Assembly: GCA_007570785.1 (NCBI GenBank)
Contig: ML661796.1
Span: forward strand, 1,544,284 to 1,608,283
Reading direction: 5' to 3'
Source: Antilocapra americana
Lineage: Eukaryota; Chordata; Mammalia; Artiodactyla; Antilocapridae
Length of the DNA stretch: 64,000 nucleotides
Under the pieces are notes generated by a model, which saw only the letters and a list, made by a program, of their open reading frames with translations, did no database searches and had not been told where the DNA came from. Shown piece after piece: positions 45,488 through 56,591 of this stretch. Made by a program: the position numbers and the translations under genes. How positions within the stretch are numbered: the first letter of the stretch is position 1; each line of letters begins with the position of its first letter.

Positions 45488-45625
45488 GTCAGTTGTTCTC
45501 AACCTTAAATGTGTATGAGCATCTCCTGGGATGCTGGTTACAAATGAAGATACAAGGGCCAACCCCAGAGGATTCAGATAACAGATGGTTCATGGATCCC
45601 ACTTTGAAAAGTTTGAAAATCCCAT
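45488..45625. mobile_element. MER5-type hAT fragment
   Basis: 'cagttgttctcaaccttaaa', 'gagcatctcctgggatgctg' and 'cactttgaaaagt' follow MER5 from one terminus towards the other. No coding capacity. Confidence 0.75.
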
Positions 45626-46317
45626 CTGGGCCCTCAAATAGAGGGGAAGACCCTTTTTTCTGAGTTTTGTCTTTAGTCATCTTCATGTCTCAATTCTTCA
45701 CTAAGAATAATTTTAAGTCACACCATTTGTTTAGCAAGTCTTATCAGATTCTCCAAAAATTAGTTCACCATTCTTCTCACCTGCATTCTCTAAGAATCTC
45801 CTGTTATGTTCATTGGTCATGTGAGCATTTGGATTAGATATATCTACAGAATAGGTACTGTGAAAAAATATGGTTGATATGAAGCTGAAAAAAATGAATC
45901 GAAGGCAGATGATGTATATTGTGTAGGATAGATGGTGCTGAGCAACTAGTGGCAGGGTAATTTTAGGAGGCAATTTTAAAGCTGCAGGCGAGAGTAGAAA
46001 TTGACTGTTGTCTATGAGATTGAACATGGGAAGTACAGTGGAGGAGGTGGAGGAGTTACAATCCACAGTACTTGATGACTTATTGGCTGTGCATCGTAAG
46101 AGAAGATAAAGGAATCAAAAGGACTTCAGACATTTTAGACTTGGAGTGCCTTGATCAGAGATAGGGACCACTGGGAGATGAGCACATTTGTTACAGGCGG
46201 AGTTAATGGCTTTGATTTGCACCATGTTAATCTGGACATGTTGGTATGATAAATGTGGAGGTATGTAGTCAAGGGGGAGGTAGGTTTTGCCATCTAGATA
46301 TGGCTGATTATTGAACA
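45626..46317. other. No gene or repeat recognised
   Basis: Unassigned. The 111-codon antisense frame at 45731-46066 has no recognisable domain. Confidence 0.4.
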
Positions 46318-46640
46318 AAGTCTACTGAGCACTTACTATGTTCCAGGGATTTTCCAGATGCTTGGTATACATCAGTGGACAAACAGACAAAATCCCTTTC
46401 TTTTATGTAGCTGACATTCTAACAGGGGTGAGATGGTGGGGGGCATTAATAAACATAATAAGTAAATTATCTCATAAGTCAGAACATGATAAATGCTATG
46501 GAAAAAATAACTGAGATCAAGGGAATGACTATGATAGCCCATGAAGAGAGATATATACAAGGGGAGAGGGCAGAATGAGAAACAAAGAAAGCTAAGGGCA
46601 GACCCTTTGGGACATAACCATTAAGAGTTTGATGGAGAAA
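46318..46640 (-). mobile_element. L2 LINE 3' region, antisense
   Basis: Begins 'actgagcacttactatgttc', followed by 'gtagctgacattctaacagg' and 'catgataaatgctatgg'. Confidence 0.65.
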
Positions 46641-47302
46641 CAGAAGTGATTAATTAGTAGAGGAGGTTAATAGTGAAATAGGAAGATTAAGAGGAATATA
46701 AGGGAATATAGGGAGAAAAATGTTTCTGTAGAAGGGTGACTATCAAGTGGCAAATTATGCCAATGCATCAAAGGCGGAGATGAAGCCATTGAGATTGGGA
46801 ACTATGAGACTGTCAGTGGAGTGACAGAAGCCAACTCAGGTGTGGCATTTACTTTATGATCTGGTAGATGTTTGTAGGGGATTACAGAAAGAATCAATGA
46901 TAAAAAGTATAGATGATGAATGAAAGCAACTTTTCTTAGAGTTTATAAAATAAAAGGTAGAATTGGGATTGTATCTCTAGTTAGAAAGAAATAAAGTTAT
47001 GGAGAGTATTTTTGGTTGAGGACATTCAGTGAGGAAGACCTGAGAGAGTCTGCTGGCTGAGAGGAAAGACCCAATGGGAAAGGAGAGGGTGATAATTTAA
47101 AAGAATGGGGAATTAATACATCAAAGCAGAACCACGAGCATAAAAGGGATTTTTTTAAGCTAACAAAATTCTTGGGGTTAACTTTGGAAGAAAAAAGCAA
47201 AACATAACGAGATAAGGAAAGAGAGTTTGAGTAAAGATACAGAAAGATTTTGCGAGAAAGGAATGGGAGCTGAATACATTTATATTTTGTAACCTGACAG
47301 TT
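46641..47302. other. No gene or clear repeat
   Basis: Purine-rich and unassigned. Some phrases suggest continuation of old L2-like sequence, but not enough to call. Confidence 0.35.
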
Positions 47303-47313
47303 TGAAAAGCATG

Positions 47314-47580
47314 CTGCTGCTGCTGCTAAGTCACTTCAGTCGTGTCCGACTCTGTGTGACCCCATAGACGGCAGCCCACCTGGCTCCGCCGTCCTTGGGA
47401 TTCTCCAGGCAAGAACACTGGAGTGGGCTGCCATTTCCTTCTCCAGTGCATGAAAGTGAAAATGAAGTCGCTCAGTCATGTCCGACCCTTCGCGATCCCA
47501 TGGACTGCAGCCCACCAGGCTCTCCCATCCATGAGATTTGCCAGGCAAGAGTACTTGAGTGGATTGCCATTGCCTTCTCC
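47314..47580 (-). mobile_element. Dimeric Bov-tA SINE with perfect target duplication
   Basis: Same structure as the copy at 31357-31630, with a left (CTG)n edge. A perfect 11-bp duplication, tgaaaagcatg (47303-47313 and 47581-47591), flanks it. Low divergence suggests a recent insertion. Confidence 0.95.
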
Positions 47581-47591
47581 TGAAAAGCATG

Positions 47592-48414
47592 AAAAGTGTC
47601 CAAAAAAAAAAAAAAAACAATTGTGAGGGAACAAAGAAGAGAATTGGGCAGTAGGGTCCTGGGTCCAACTGGGGTCACTCAGCATGAGGAGTTACTTGTG
47701 TGTGTTCACTAAGATCTTTATAGATGAGGAGGATTAAAACAGTAATTATGAGTACAACCAGGATTGAGTTTAGCAAGTAGTTTTGGAAGACAGAATTAGG
47801 ACTAGATTATTACTGAATTTGGAGTAGAGATGGTTGACCCTGGTTTCCAGAATAGATAGAAATGGAGGTGAAAGCAAGTGGTATTAGGGAAAAAAAGAGT
47901 ATGGAAGTGTCCAAGGAGTGGAAACACCTACGAGGTGGGAGAGTAGGTTTAGTGGGAGAGAGAGCAGAGCAGAAGTCTCCTGTTGGAGGCTGAGGTATTA
48001 GAATTTTTAAGGGTTGAGATTTCAGTATTAGAACCATTTCAGGTGATAACAAGGTCATGGTGTGGCCATTGCGTTGATTGCTAAAGTAGAAAGAAGATGA
48101 AGGTCAGTGTCATAAGTAACTCATCCACAAGAAGATTGAAGTTGTTCATGAAGAGGAGATAGATGGACAGATGGTAATCTGGATTCTGAGATGTTCGGTG
48201 AATAGAAGGGAGTGAGTGCCTGGGAGGGAGATCTGGAGATGACTGAAGAGAATTTATCAGTCAGATGATGAAGGCTTCAAAAGAGGAGGAGTTCTGGATG
48301 GAAGGAAGTCTAGAGGATACAGTGAGGATTCTGGAAACTCCTGCCAGTCTTCTTTACCCCAGGCATATGGAGTTTGGATAAATGAAGAAACTCTATAGAG
48401 CTTTGCTAATTCAG
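47592..48414. other. No gene recognised; A run near left edge
   Basis: Contains a 16-base A run at 47602-47617 just beyond the SINE target duplication. The rest is unassigned. Confidence 0.4.
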
Positions 48415-48555
48415 ATGGGGACTGTGGGCCAGCAGCATCCAGGATCACCTGGTAATTTGCTAGAAATGTCGACTCTCTAGTCCTACCCATGATTGACTGA
48501 ATCAGAATTCATATTTTATCAAGTTTCCTAGGTAATTCATATACATGTAAAAATT
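48415..48555. mobile_element. MER5-type hAT fragment
   Basis: Contains 'gccagcagcatccaggatca', 'cctggtaatttgctagaaat' and 'gactgaatcagaattcatat'. Orientation is opposite to the copy at 45488-45625. Confidence 0.75.
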
Positions 48556-50880
48556 CAGGAAGCAGTGAAGGAAGTGTCATCATCAGAGGAAAGCTAGTTT
48601 AGTGGAGTAAAAGAAATGTTTCAAAAGATTTGTTAACAAGGCCTGGGGATAGCTGTTGTTAACTTAAGTGGAGAACTTACCAATTAAAACTGGAACTAAG
48701 ATGTGAATTTAAACTGCATAAGAGTTTCCACAACTGGTAGGGTGGACCAAGACAGATTATCTTTATCCTGGATTAAAGGTGGTCAAGAAAAGTGAGCTGG
48801 CTTGGCTGCTCAGGGAGTTGGTGAACCTTGCTAAAAACTTTAGCACTGAAACTGGTATTGTGCCTGAGGTCTGGTGGAGTTATTTATAATAAAGCTACTT
48901 GCTATGGAATGGAATCCATGTTGAAAGGCAATGTGAGCATTTTTGGATAGTTAATGGGCTAGATTAATTCCTGCATGAGGTGATCCATCTTGAGACCATT
49001 GGACACAAGTGTACAATGATAGTACCAGCCAAGTTCTTTACAGAAGTTTTGCCCCAGCAATTTTGAGATGGGCCTGTGACAAAGTTAAAGATGTCAACCA
49101 ATGCCAGAAGACATAGGTGCCTCCAACTAAAAATTTGTCAAAGTTGCCTTTACCTTTTCAAAACTTTGTGTATTTCCTTTAGGAGCCTCATCATTTCCCC
49201 TTACAAATAAAAGGTGAATATTAATCTAGGCAATATTGATTAAAATACTCTCAAAATATAAAGCCTTAAAATGTAAACGAGTATAACATATACTGGCTGA
49301 ACATATGTGCGTGTAATAGTATCAATATTGAAAGCCCCTGCTGTGAGAAGCCATAGCAAAACATTTTTTAGCAGACTTACTTCTGGGATCACTAATGATT
49401 AATTAGTGTGTATTATAATGTAAAGCAAATGTCACCCTAGCTACCTGGGGTTGCTGTCATTTGAGAGTAGAGTGATTTCCTGTTCATCACCAACAGTAAA
49501 ATGAAAACTGCCTGCCATCTTGTGGAAGATGATGGGTATCTCACACCCAGAGAAAAAAGCAAGTAAGTCTTCTAGACATGCATGTTCTCTTGGGGGTATT
49601 CATGGATGTGTTGTTTCCTGTAGAGAAGTATTGTAAGGATTAAAATGGAAATTATCATATTTCAAAAATTGCACACTTGCATTTCCTTTCTTATCACCTA
49701 TTTGAAACCAAGGCACTTAGCCTGAAAAAAAAAACTGATAGTGTCTCTCCATTGGGTGGTTGATTCTTGAAGAATTGTGAGTTGGCCCGATGTGTTCAGT
49801 TTTTTGGCTAGCTGCAAGAGAAACTGTAGCTGAATGATCATTTCAGATCACTAGCTCAGAAGCACAGTACAGGCTATGAAAGAGTGCACTGAATGCCAAG
49901 ACTGCAGTTCATGGATATTTCGTTGAAGCAGAATTCTTGGAGCACTCAGGAGTTTAACCTGCTCCTCAGGGGCCTTCAAATGGTTCTGCCCAGGGCAGCC
50001 ATCAGCTCGGTTGATTACTGTAACTCGCTCAATCCCAGGAAAATGTGTGTCCTGGGGAACAAATAGTCATGCCCTAACTCCAACCACAATTGAGAAAACA
50101 ATTGAATCAGCAAAGGGCTGCTTGGAGGAGACAGGTGAGTAGAGCAGGGAAGGAATCTGTGTTTGGAAAGAGCAGCAAAATAAGAGTGTCCTCAAGTTCT
50201 TGAACAGGTGGTTTTGGTCAATTTGAGGTGGGAGGGTGTTAAGTGGCTCTTCATTAAATTGACTGGTCAATTTAGTCAAAATGGTCAATTTGGCAAGCTT
50301 GTATAAACTCAAAGGCTTTTTCATAGGCACTTTGACAACCTTGGTTCAATCTAGTTTTTTGTGTCCAGTTCTTAGTCCTTAGTAGTGCATTTTATCTCTC
50401 TATCATCTATTGACTTTAAATATCAAATTGGACTTTTGAGTTTTGAGTACATGTATGTATTCCTGACTTTCTTGTAGTAGTACAGAAGCTGATCTTAGTG
50501 ATATCAAGTTTTATTTAAAAAATATGGATGGAAGTGACATATTAAAAATAATACATATCTAAGTTGGTACATAACTTAGGACAGTTTTGATAACATAGAA
50601 TTATTTATGCTACTTTGCAACCTGTGTTTAGTTGAAAGACATTCATGCAAGCATTCTACAACAAATTGTAGAGTAATCAAAAATAATAGAAATCTCCCAA
50701 ACATTTATTATTAAGGAACCAGGTTATATGTGAACATGTAATCCAAACTTGTGTTTCTCCGATGGTTAGACATTTGGAAGGGTAACTCTACAATTTCATA
50801 TATCACCTAGTTGCTGAGTAAACAGTTGCAAAAGTGTTCAGTTAATTTTGAATCACCCTGTACTGTCACAGTTATACCAT
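48556..50880. other. No gene or repeat recognised
   Basis: More than 2 kb of AT-rich DNA without a recognisable repeat or gene, ending at the N run. A small TAATTA-centred inverted pair, cactaat and attagtg, lies at about 49390-49410. Confidence 0.4.
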
Positions 50881-50980
50881 NNNNNNNNNNNNNNNNNNNN
50901 NNNNNNNNNNNNNNNNNNNNNNNNNNNNNNNNNNNNNNNNNNNNNNNNNNNNNNNNNNNNNNNNNNNNNNNNNNNNNNNN
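50881..50980. other. Assembly gap (100 N)
   Basis: Exactly 100 N, a common placeholder for a gap of unknown size. The 108-codon frame running through it is meaningless. Confidence 0.99.
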
Positions 50981-51127
50981 TTATTTTTATTTTTTTTTTT
51001 TATTGTTTTTGCCATACATTGTCATGATATCACCATGGGTTTACATATGCTTCCCTTCCGGAACCCCCCTCCCTCCTCCCTCCGCCCCGGGAAATCTCGC
51101 TGCACCAGTCCCGAGCATCGACCTTCC
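50981..51127 (-). mobile_element. L1-BT LINE 3' end, antisense, at the gap edge
   Basis: A T-rich tract (50981-51003) lies next to the gap, followed by reversed L1-BT 3' UTR (tttttgccatacattgtcat) and a C-rich block (about 51062-51090). The element is truncated near 51127. Sequence beyond its poly-T is missing because of the gap. Confidence 0.8.
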
Positions 51128-53214
51128 TTATTTTTAATCCAAATTCTTTACTTATAAGAATTTCAAAATGTGCCACCCTCCTTATAAATTCTTATTTGAG
51201 CATTTTTATCCCTATTAATTAATTAGGAGTAAGAACTATATCTCCCAGGAACCTCAATAGCATTTTGACACAGTGATGGCCAGTGGTAAAGAAAGCTGTT
51301 CAGGTATCTTGTAGTGGTGTCATTCTTTCATTGGATGTGTAGCACAAAAGTACATTTTGTGACAGCATAAAACCTGATTTGCAGATTTAAACCAACCTAA
51401 TTGGGAAAAATTCTCATTTTTAATTATACTCTTGGCAAGGTATGAATTTTTAATATATACTCTTTTAAAATATGAAGGTAGCTATGTATTTTACCTATAA
51501 GAATAAATATCAACCATGAGCATTTCAATGTTTAAAAGGTGCTTAGAATTTAGTAAAGAATTGGAATTTTGGAAACCAAAATAAGAATTCAGGTTTTCCA
51601 GCTGAGATAAAGCTTTCTGATGGGTGGAATACATTATAGGTCCAAAAAGTGCAGTGGTGAGAATAAATAAAATAAATTGCTTCCCAACTGCTGAAATAGT
51701 ATAATATTCCTCAGTTTCATTGTTAACAAGCTGTTGTTAAGGTTGTTCTAGGACCATTCAAACTGTGAGCTTTAGCTTTCTCTCCCTCAGCATTAAATGA
51801 TATATATCATTTAATGAAAGCAAGTTCATTAAATGTTTCACTCTTTATAATTTCAGCCAGCTGGTGATGGACAGTACTGTATTATAATAGGAAGTGGAAG
51901 TTATTGGTATAGAGCCATTTTTTTTTCACTCATTCGGAAAGACTGAGTAGTTCACTTATGGTTATGCTACCCTGGGGCACAGCTATTATACTTTTAGCTA
52001 ACGGAAATACTCTATTCGATGTGAAATCATTATGCATTTTATTTGTTTATTAAAATAGTATTTAAAACTGTGTGTTTGTAACAGAAGATTGCATACCAAA
52101 CAGGAGAGCTGCCAAAAAATAGCCTTTTTCTATAGTGAAGGATTAGAGATTATAATGAATCTATGTGCAATTTAAATTTCTTTTTCTATAGGTACTATCT
52201 CAGGACCTCTTTGTATGTCTTCTCCTGTTTTTCCTCTGTATTTATTACCTATTGCTTTGTGCAATACCAAGGCTCTGGCTTGTCTCTGGCCCCCAGTTGA
52301 GGCAGCCTTCATGACACTGGTGTCATCTTGTCCTCCCCTCTGATGTGCTTTGATACGCTATTTCATTTGTTGTCATTGTCTAGCTTAAGCAGTTGGCTCT
52401 TGGGAAAGTCAGTTCTTCATATCGGGACTGACTGGGGAAAATATCACTTGCTAACGCAAATAGCCCCATGTTTGTTTTCCTCAAACACTGAACATGGATT
52501 TCAGTCCTGATTAGAAGGAAAATCTTGGTAGTCACACAGCATCCAAGATAAGGGGAGGTGCAGAGAGTGGTTGGACAGGGTTAGATGGGAAGAATCTCCA
52601 AACAGGAATGACTTCAGGTGTCTAATGTTTGTAGTCTTTAGAAAGGGGCTTTTGAGAAAGGATGAAAGAGCCTGATACCTTATGGGGAGAGAGGATGCTG
52701 AATGTACAAGAGCCCTAATTATATATGTAGTGAAAACCTGAGTCCATCAGTTGGATATTTTGAATTCATGACATCAAACAACTGAACTAGCTGTTCTCCC
52801 CCTGTCCCCCAAACCTGAGGTGACTAAAAGGAGTGGTTGTAGACACAGCCTTTTACCCCAGTGTTTAGTCTCTCAGATTTATGCTGATGCTCACAGCTCA
52901 GGACAGGAATGTAATTACATCTATCATACACCAGCATTTTTTTTTCATTTGTCCATTTTGTCAATTCAGACAAAAGTCTAGGCATTTCAGTAGAGAAATA
53001 TACCACTTAAGCTAGCTATTTGGCTGGTTTTTTCCCTCCATTTACTGACCAGTTCCACAAAACCAACTGCTTCAGTAGCACTGTATAGATAAAGTCTGTG
53101 CCCCGGGGACCAAATACAAGAGAGAAATCGGAACTTGAGTTGTTTATTTGCTGACAACAAATGTTGACAATATGACTAAGTTGAGGGGGACACTGAGGTT
53201 GATTTAGGTTCAGT
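51128..53214. other. No gene or repeat recognised, except a palindrome
   Basis: AT-rich unassigned DNA with a perfect palindrome at 51791-51816. No convincing open frame. Confidence 0.4.
51791..51816. repeat. Perfect 26-bp palindrome
   Basis: cattaaatgata followed by ta and its exact reverse complement, with no spacer. One arm's word, cattaaatg, is repeated at 51827-51835. Confidence 0.95.
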
Positions 53215-53325
53215 TGTTCATTCACGTCTCCACAATGTTTCTTGAGCATCTACTATGTGGTCATCACACTGCTGATGATGAACAAGAGAGATCAGTTCCT
53301 GGAATATAGAGACATTAAAGAGGAA
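53215..53325 (-). mobile_element. L2 LINE 3' end, antisense
   Basis: Contains 'gagcatctactatgtggtca' and a 'tgaacaagagagatcagttc' stretch in reversed L2 order. An A run (about 53336-53348) follows. Confidence 0.5.
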
Positions 53326-54089
53326 AGTGTGATTTAAAAAAAAAAAAACTGTGCAACTCTCTTTTCACTTTGTGAAAACCTCCTTCCCTTCTTTAAACTC
53401 TGTTTTCTCAGGCAGGATGGTTAGTGCTTGCTTCCTACACTCTCTCCCATCAGGTGATGCTTTGAAATTCGAAAATGTTCCAACATTAACACTTCTGTGC
53501 TATGTGTCAGCACTTCACATTAACTTGAAACTGCCACTGAGTCTGGGAACACACATGAAGGATTTCTCTGTGGTTAGTTCCACAAAGGGAATCAATTGTG
53601 CTGCAGCCCAGCCCCTGTGGGTCAGCTTTACTTGCTGAATATCGTCCTGCCTGTGAAGTGCAAAAGGATGTCTGATGGGCAGGCTTTCTAGCCATCTCTG
53701 TGACTGGTTTGTTCTTACTCTTCTCTTACATCTGCACAGTACATACAGATCTCCCAGCCACCCGTCTCACCCTTAAACACAGCTTGAGACACCATAGCAG
53801 TCTTTGTTAACTTTGGAAGCCACCAAATATGTGTGGCTTAGTTTGTGTTGGAGTATCAACTCCAGGCATAGCTTGACAAAGCAAAGACATCCTCAACTTA
53901 GTCAATAAAAACAGAAAATATTGATTTTGGCCAATCCTAAGAAGTAAATTGTCAATAAGGTCATCTTGAAAAAAAAAGAAAGGAAAAAAGATCATCTTGA
54001 AAAGAGAAATTATTCCCTATATTTTCTTATCCCTGTAGTCTCTCATTCAATACACACATTCTCCCTGTCTTTAGGGTAAGGGAATTAGA
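53326..54089. other. No gene or repeat recognised
   Basis: Unassigned. Opposed frames of 95 and 62 codons overlap and have no known domain. Confidence 0.4.
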
Positions 54090-54490
54090 GAAGGCAAGGT
54101 TCAGAAAAAGAAGGAGACTGGCACTTTACAGGAAGAGATCATCTTTAATGAGGCGAGAAGGGGCAGCAGTCAGATTAGTGAGCTGCTGCCCTAACCCAAG
54201 AAAAGAGTAAGTATATAAAGGCATATATGTGGAAAGCTACTGTCTTAAGGGGTCCTGTTCTTCTCCAAGGCTGTTCGGAGTAGTTATCTCTTAAATGGCT
54301 GGGGCAAGGAATTCTGGAGATTGGCCAGAAGCTGGACTGGCTGGGAGCTGGGCATAATCAACCTTAATGTCCATTTTTTTTTCCTGTCGGGTGAGAGTTC
54401 TTTGTTTTGCATAGGATGGTGGGGAGGACCTGGAGGGGAGTTTTAACTCCAGGCTATTTTGAGGCATGTAACTTTCCCTCACTGTCTTTC
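54090..54490 (-). mobile_element. Candidate LTR, antisense
   Basis: On the minus strand, a TATA-like tttatata (about 54212-54220) is followed about 50-60 bases later by attaaa (about 54145-54150), the spacing of TATA box and poly(A) signal in many LTRs. The region upstream has a promoter-like mixed composition. The ends and family could not be fixed, and no internal retroviral sequence adjoins it. Confidence 0.4.
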
Positions 54491-55069
54491 TCTCTTTCAC
54501 ACACTCACATGCACCCAGCTACGCACCCATTTCCCTTTTAGTACCAAACCTTTCCTGATTTGGCCCTCACTGGTCTCTTCCTCCAACCCACTTATTGTCC
54601 CAGTCACTTGATACTTTGACCCTAGTTATATAGTGTTGTTCATAAAAATCCTATCTTTCTCTCATAGCCTACATCTAATCTTTCAATAATTCCTTTTGGC
54701 TTTGCTTTTGAAATATATCCAGAGTCTGACTGCTTCTCACCATCTCCACAGCTACCAGCATGGTCCAAGCTACCATTATCTGTCTCCTGAATTACTGCAA
54801 TAATTTTATACCTGGACTTCCTGTTTCTATTCTTAACCCTGTATAACACTATATACAGATGCCAGAGAAATTCTTTTAATACATGAGATGGATTATGTTA
54901 CTCCACTGCTGAGAATTTGCTATTGTCTTCCCACTATCCTTAGATATGGAGTAAATTATTTACTGTGACCTCCAGGGCTATATGTAATCTGCCCAATGCC
55001 TAGTCTTCAATCCCAAGTTCTATGATTTTCCCTGTATTGACTAAGCTCCAGCCACAGTGGTCTTCTTTT

Positions 55070-55144
55070 GTTATTTTCAACTAAAAGCAGTTTTGTTTAT
55101 TTGGCTGTGCTGGGTCTTAGTTGCAGCATGTGGTATCTTCTATC
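55070..55144 (-). mobile_element. CHR-type SINE fragment, antisense
   Basis: 'gtttatttggctgtgctggg' and 'tcttagttgcagcatgtgg' are reversed CHR SINE end sequence. The 11-bp word ggtcttctttt (55059-55069 and 55145-55155) is the target duplication in L2. Confidence 0.85.
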
Positions 55145-55185
55145 GGTCTTCTTTTTGCTCCTCAAACATGCAAAGCTTGTTCCTT

Positions 55186-56591
55186 CAGTTCAGTTCAGTC
55201 GCTCAGTCATGTCTCACTCTTTGCGACCACATGGACTGCAGCACGCCAGGCCTTCCTGTCCATCAGAAACTCCCAGAGTTTACTCAGATTCATGTCCATT
55301 GAGTCAGTGATGCCATCCAGCCATCTCATCCTCTGTCATCCCCTTCTCCTCCTGCCTACAATCTTTCCCAGCATCATGGGAGTCAGTTCCAGTGAGTCAG
55401 TTCTTCCCATTAGGTGTTCAAAAAGTTGGAATTTCAGCTTCAGCATCAGTCCTTCCAATGTATATTCAGGACTGATTTCCTTTAGGATGGACTGGTTGGA
55501 TCTCCTTGCAGTCAAAGGGACTCTCAAGAGTTTTCTCCAACACCACAGTTCAAAAGCATCAATTCTTCAGCACTCAGCTTTTCTGTTATAGTCCAACTCT
55601 CACATCCATACGTGACTACTGGAAAAACCATGGCTTTGACTAGATGGGCCTTTTTGGCAAAGTAATGTCTTTATTTTTAATATGCTGTCTAGGTTGGTTA
55701 TAACTTTTCTTCCAAGGAGCAAGTGTCTTTTAATTTCATGGCTGCAGTCACCATCTGCAGTGATTTTGGAGCCCAAAAAAGATAAAGTCTGCCACTGTTT
55801 CCACTGTTTCCCCATCTATTTGCCATGAAGTGATTGGACCAGATGCCATGATCTTAGGTTTCTGAATGTTGAGTTTTAAGCCAACTTTTTCACTCTCCTC
55901 TTTCACTTTCATCAAGAGGCTCTTTAGTTCTTCTTCACTTTCTGGCATAAGGGTGGTGTCATCTGCATATCATTGGAGAAGGAAATGGAAACCCACTCTA
56001 TTATTCTTGCCTGGAGAATCCCAGGGATGGGGGAGCCTGGTGGGCTGCTGTCTATAGGGTCACAGAGTTAGACACAACTGAAGTGATTTAGCAGCAGCAG
56101 TATCTGCATATCTGAGGTTACTGATATTTCTCCCTGCAGTCTTGATTCTAGCTTGTGCTTCATCCAGTCCAGCATTTCTCATGATGTACCCTGCATATAA
56201 GTTAAATAAGCAGGGTGACAATACACAGCCTTGACATACTCCTTTCTTGATTTGGAACCAGTCTGTTGTTCCATGTCCAGTTCTAACTCTTGCTTCTTGA
56301 TCTGCATACAGATTTCTCAGGAGGCAGGTCAGGTGATCTGGTATTCCCATCTCTTTAAGAATTTTCCACAGTTTGTTGTGATCCATGTAGTCAAAGGCTT
56401 TCACATAGTCAATAGAGCAGAAGTAGATGTTTTTCTGGAACTCTCTTGCTTTGTCGATGATCCAGTGGATGTTGGCAATTTGATCTCTGGTTTCTCTGCC
56501 TTTTCTAAACCCAGCTTGAACATCTGGAAGTTCACAGTTCACGTACTGTTGAAGCCTGTCTTGGAGAATTTTGAGCATTACTTTGCTAGCA
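55186..56591 (-). mobile_element. BovB LINE copy 5, antisense, interrupted
   Basis: The 3' end is on the left (cagttcagttcagtcgctca); it is 5'-truncated at about 56591 in the middle of reverse transcriptase. The short word ttcctt flanks it (55180-55185 and 56592-56597). A 172-codon frame (56060-56578, minus) covers the RT core up to the catalytic motif, where a SINE enters. Confidence 0.92.
55972..56101 (+). mobile_element. Bov-tA SINE 3' half, inserted at the BovB RT active-site codons
   Basis: Begins 'ttggagaaggaaatggaaac' and ends in (CAG)n. The 11-bp duplication atctgcatatc (55961-55971 and 56102-56112) is the reverse of the codons for the BovB YAD motif, so the insertion broke the catalytic site of copy 5. 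Confidence 0.92.

Noticed and set aside
50811..51137. 108-codon frame across the gap
   Set aside because: It exists only because N codons are not stops. It also includes reversed L1-BT tail.
54212..54220. Plus-strand TATA box (tatataaag) as a gene promoter
   Set aside because: No downstream exon-like or coding sequence on the plus strand. The minus-strand LTR reading explains the motif at least as well.
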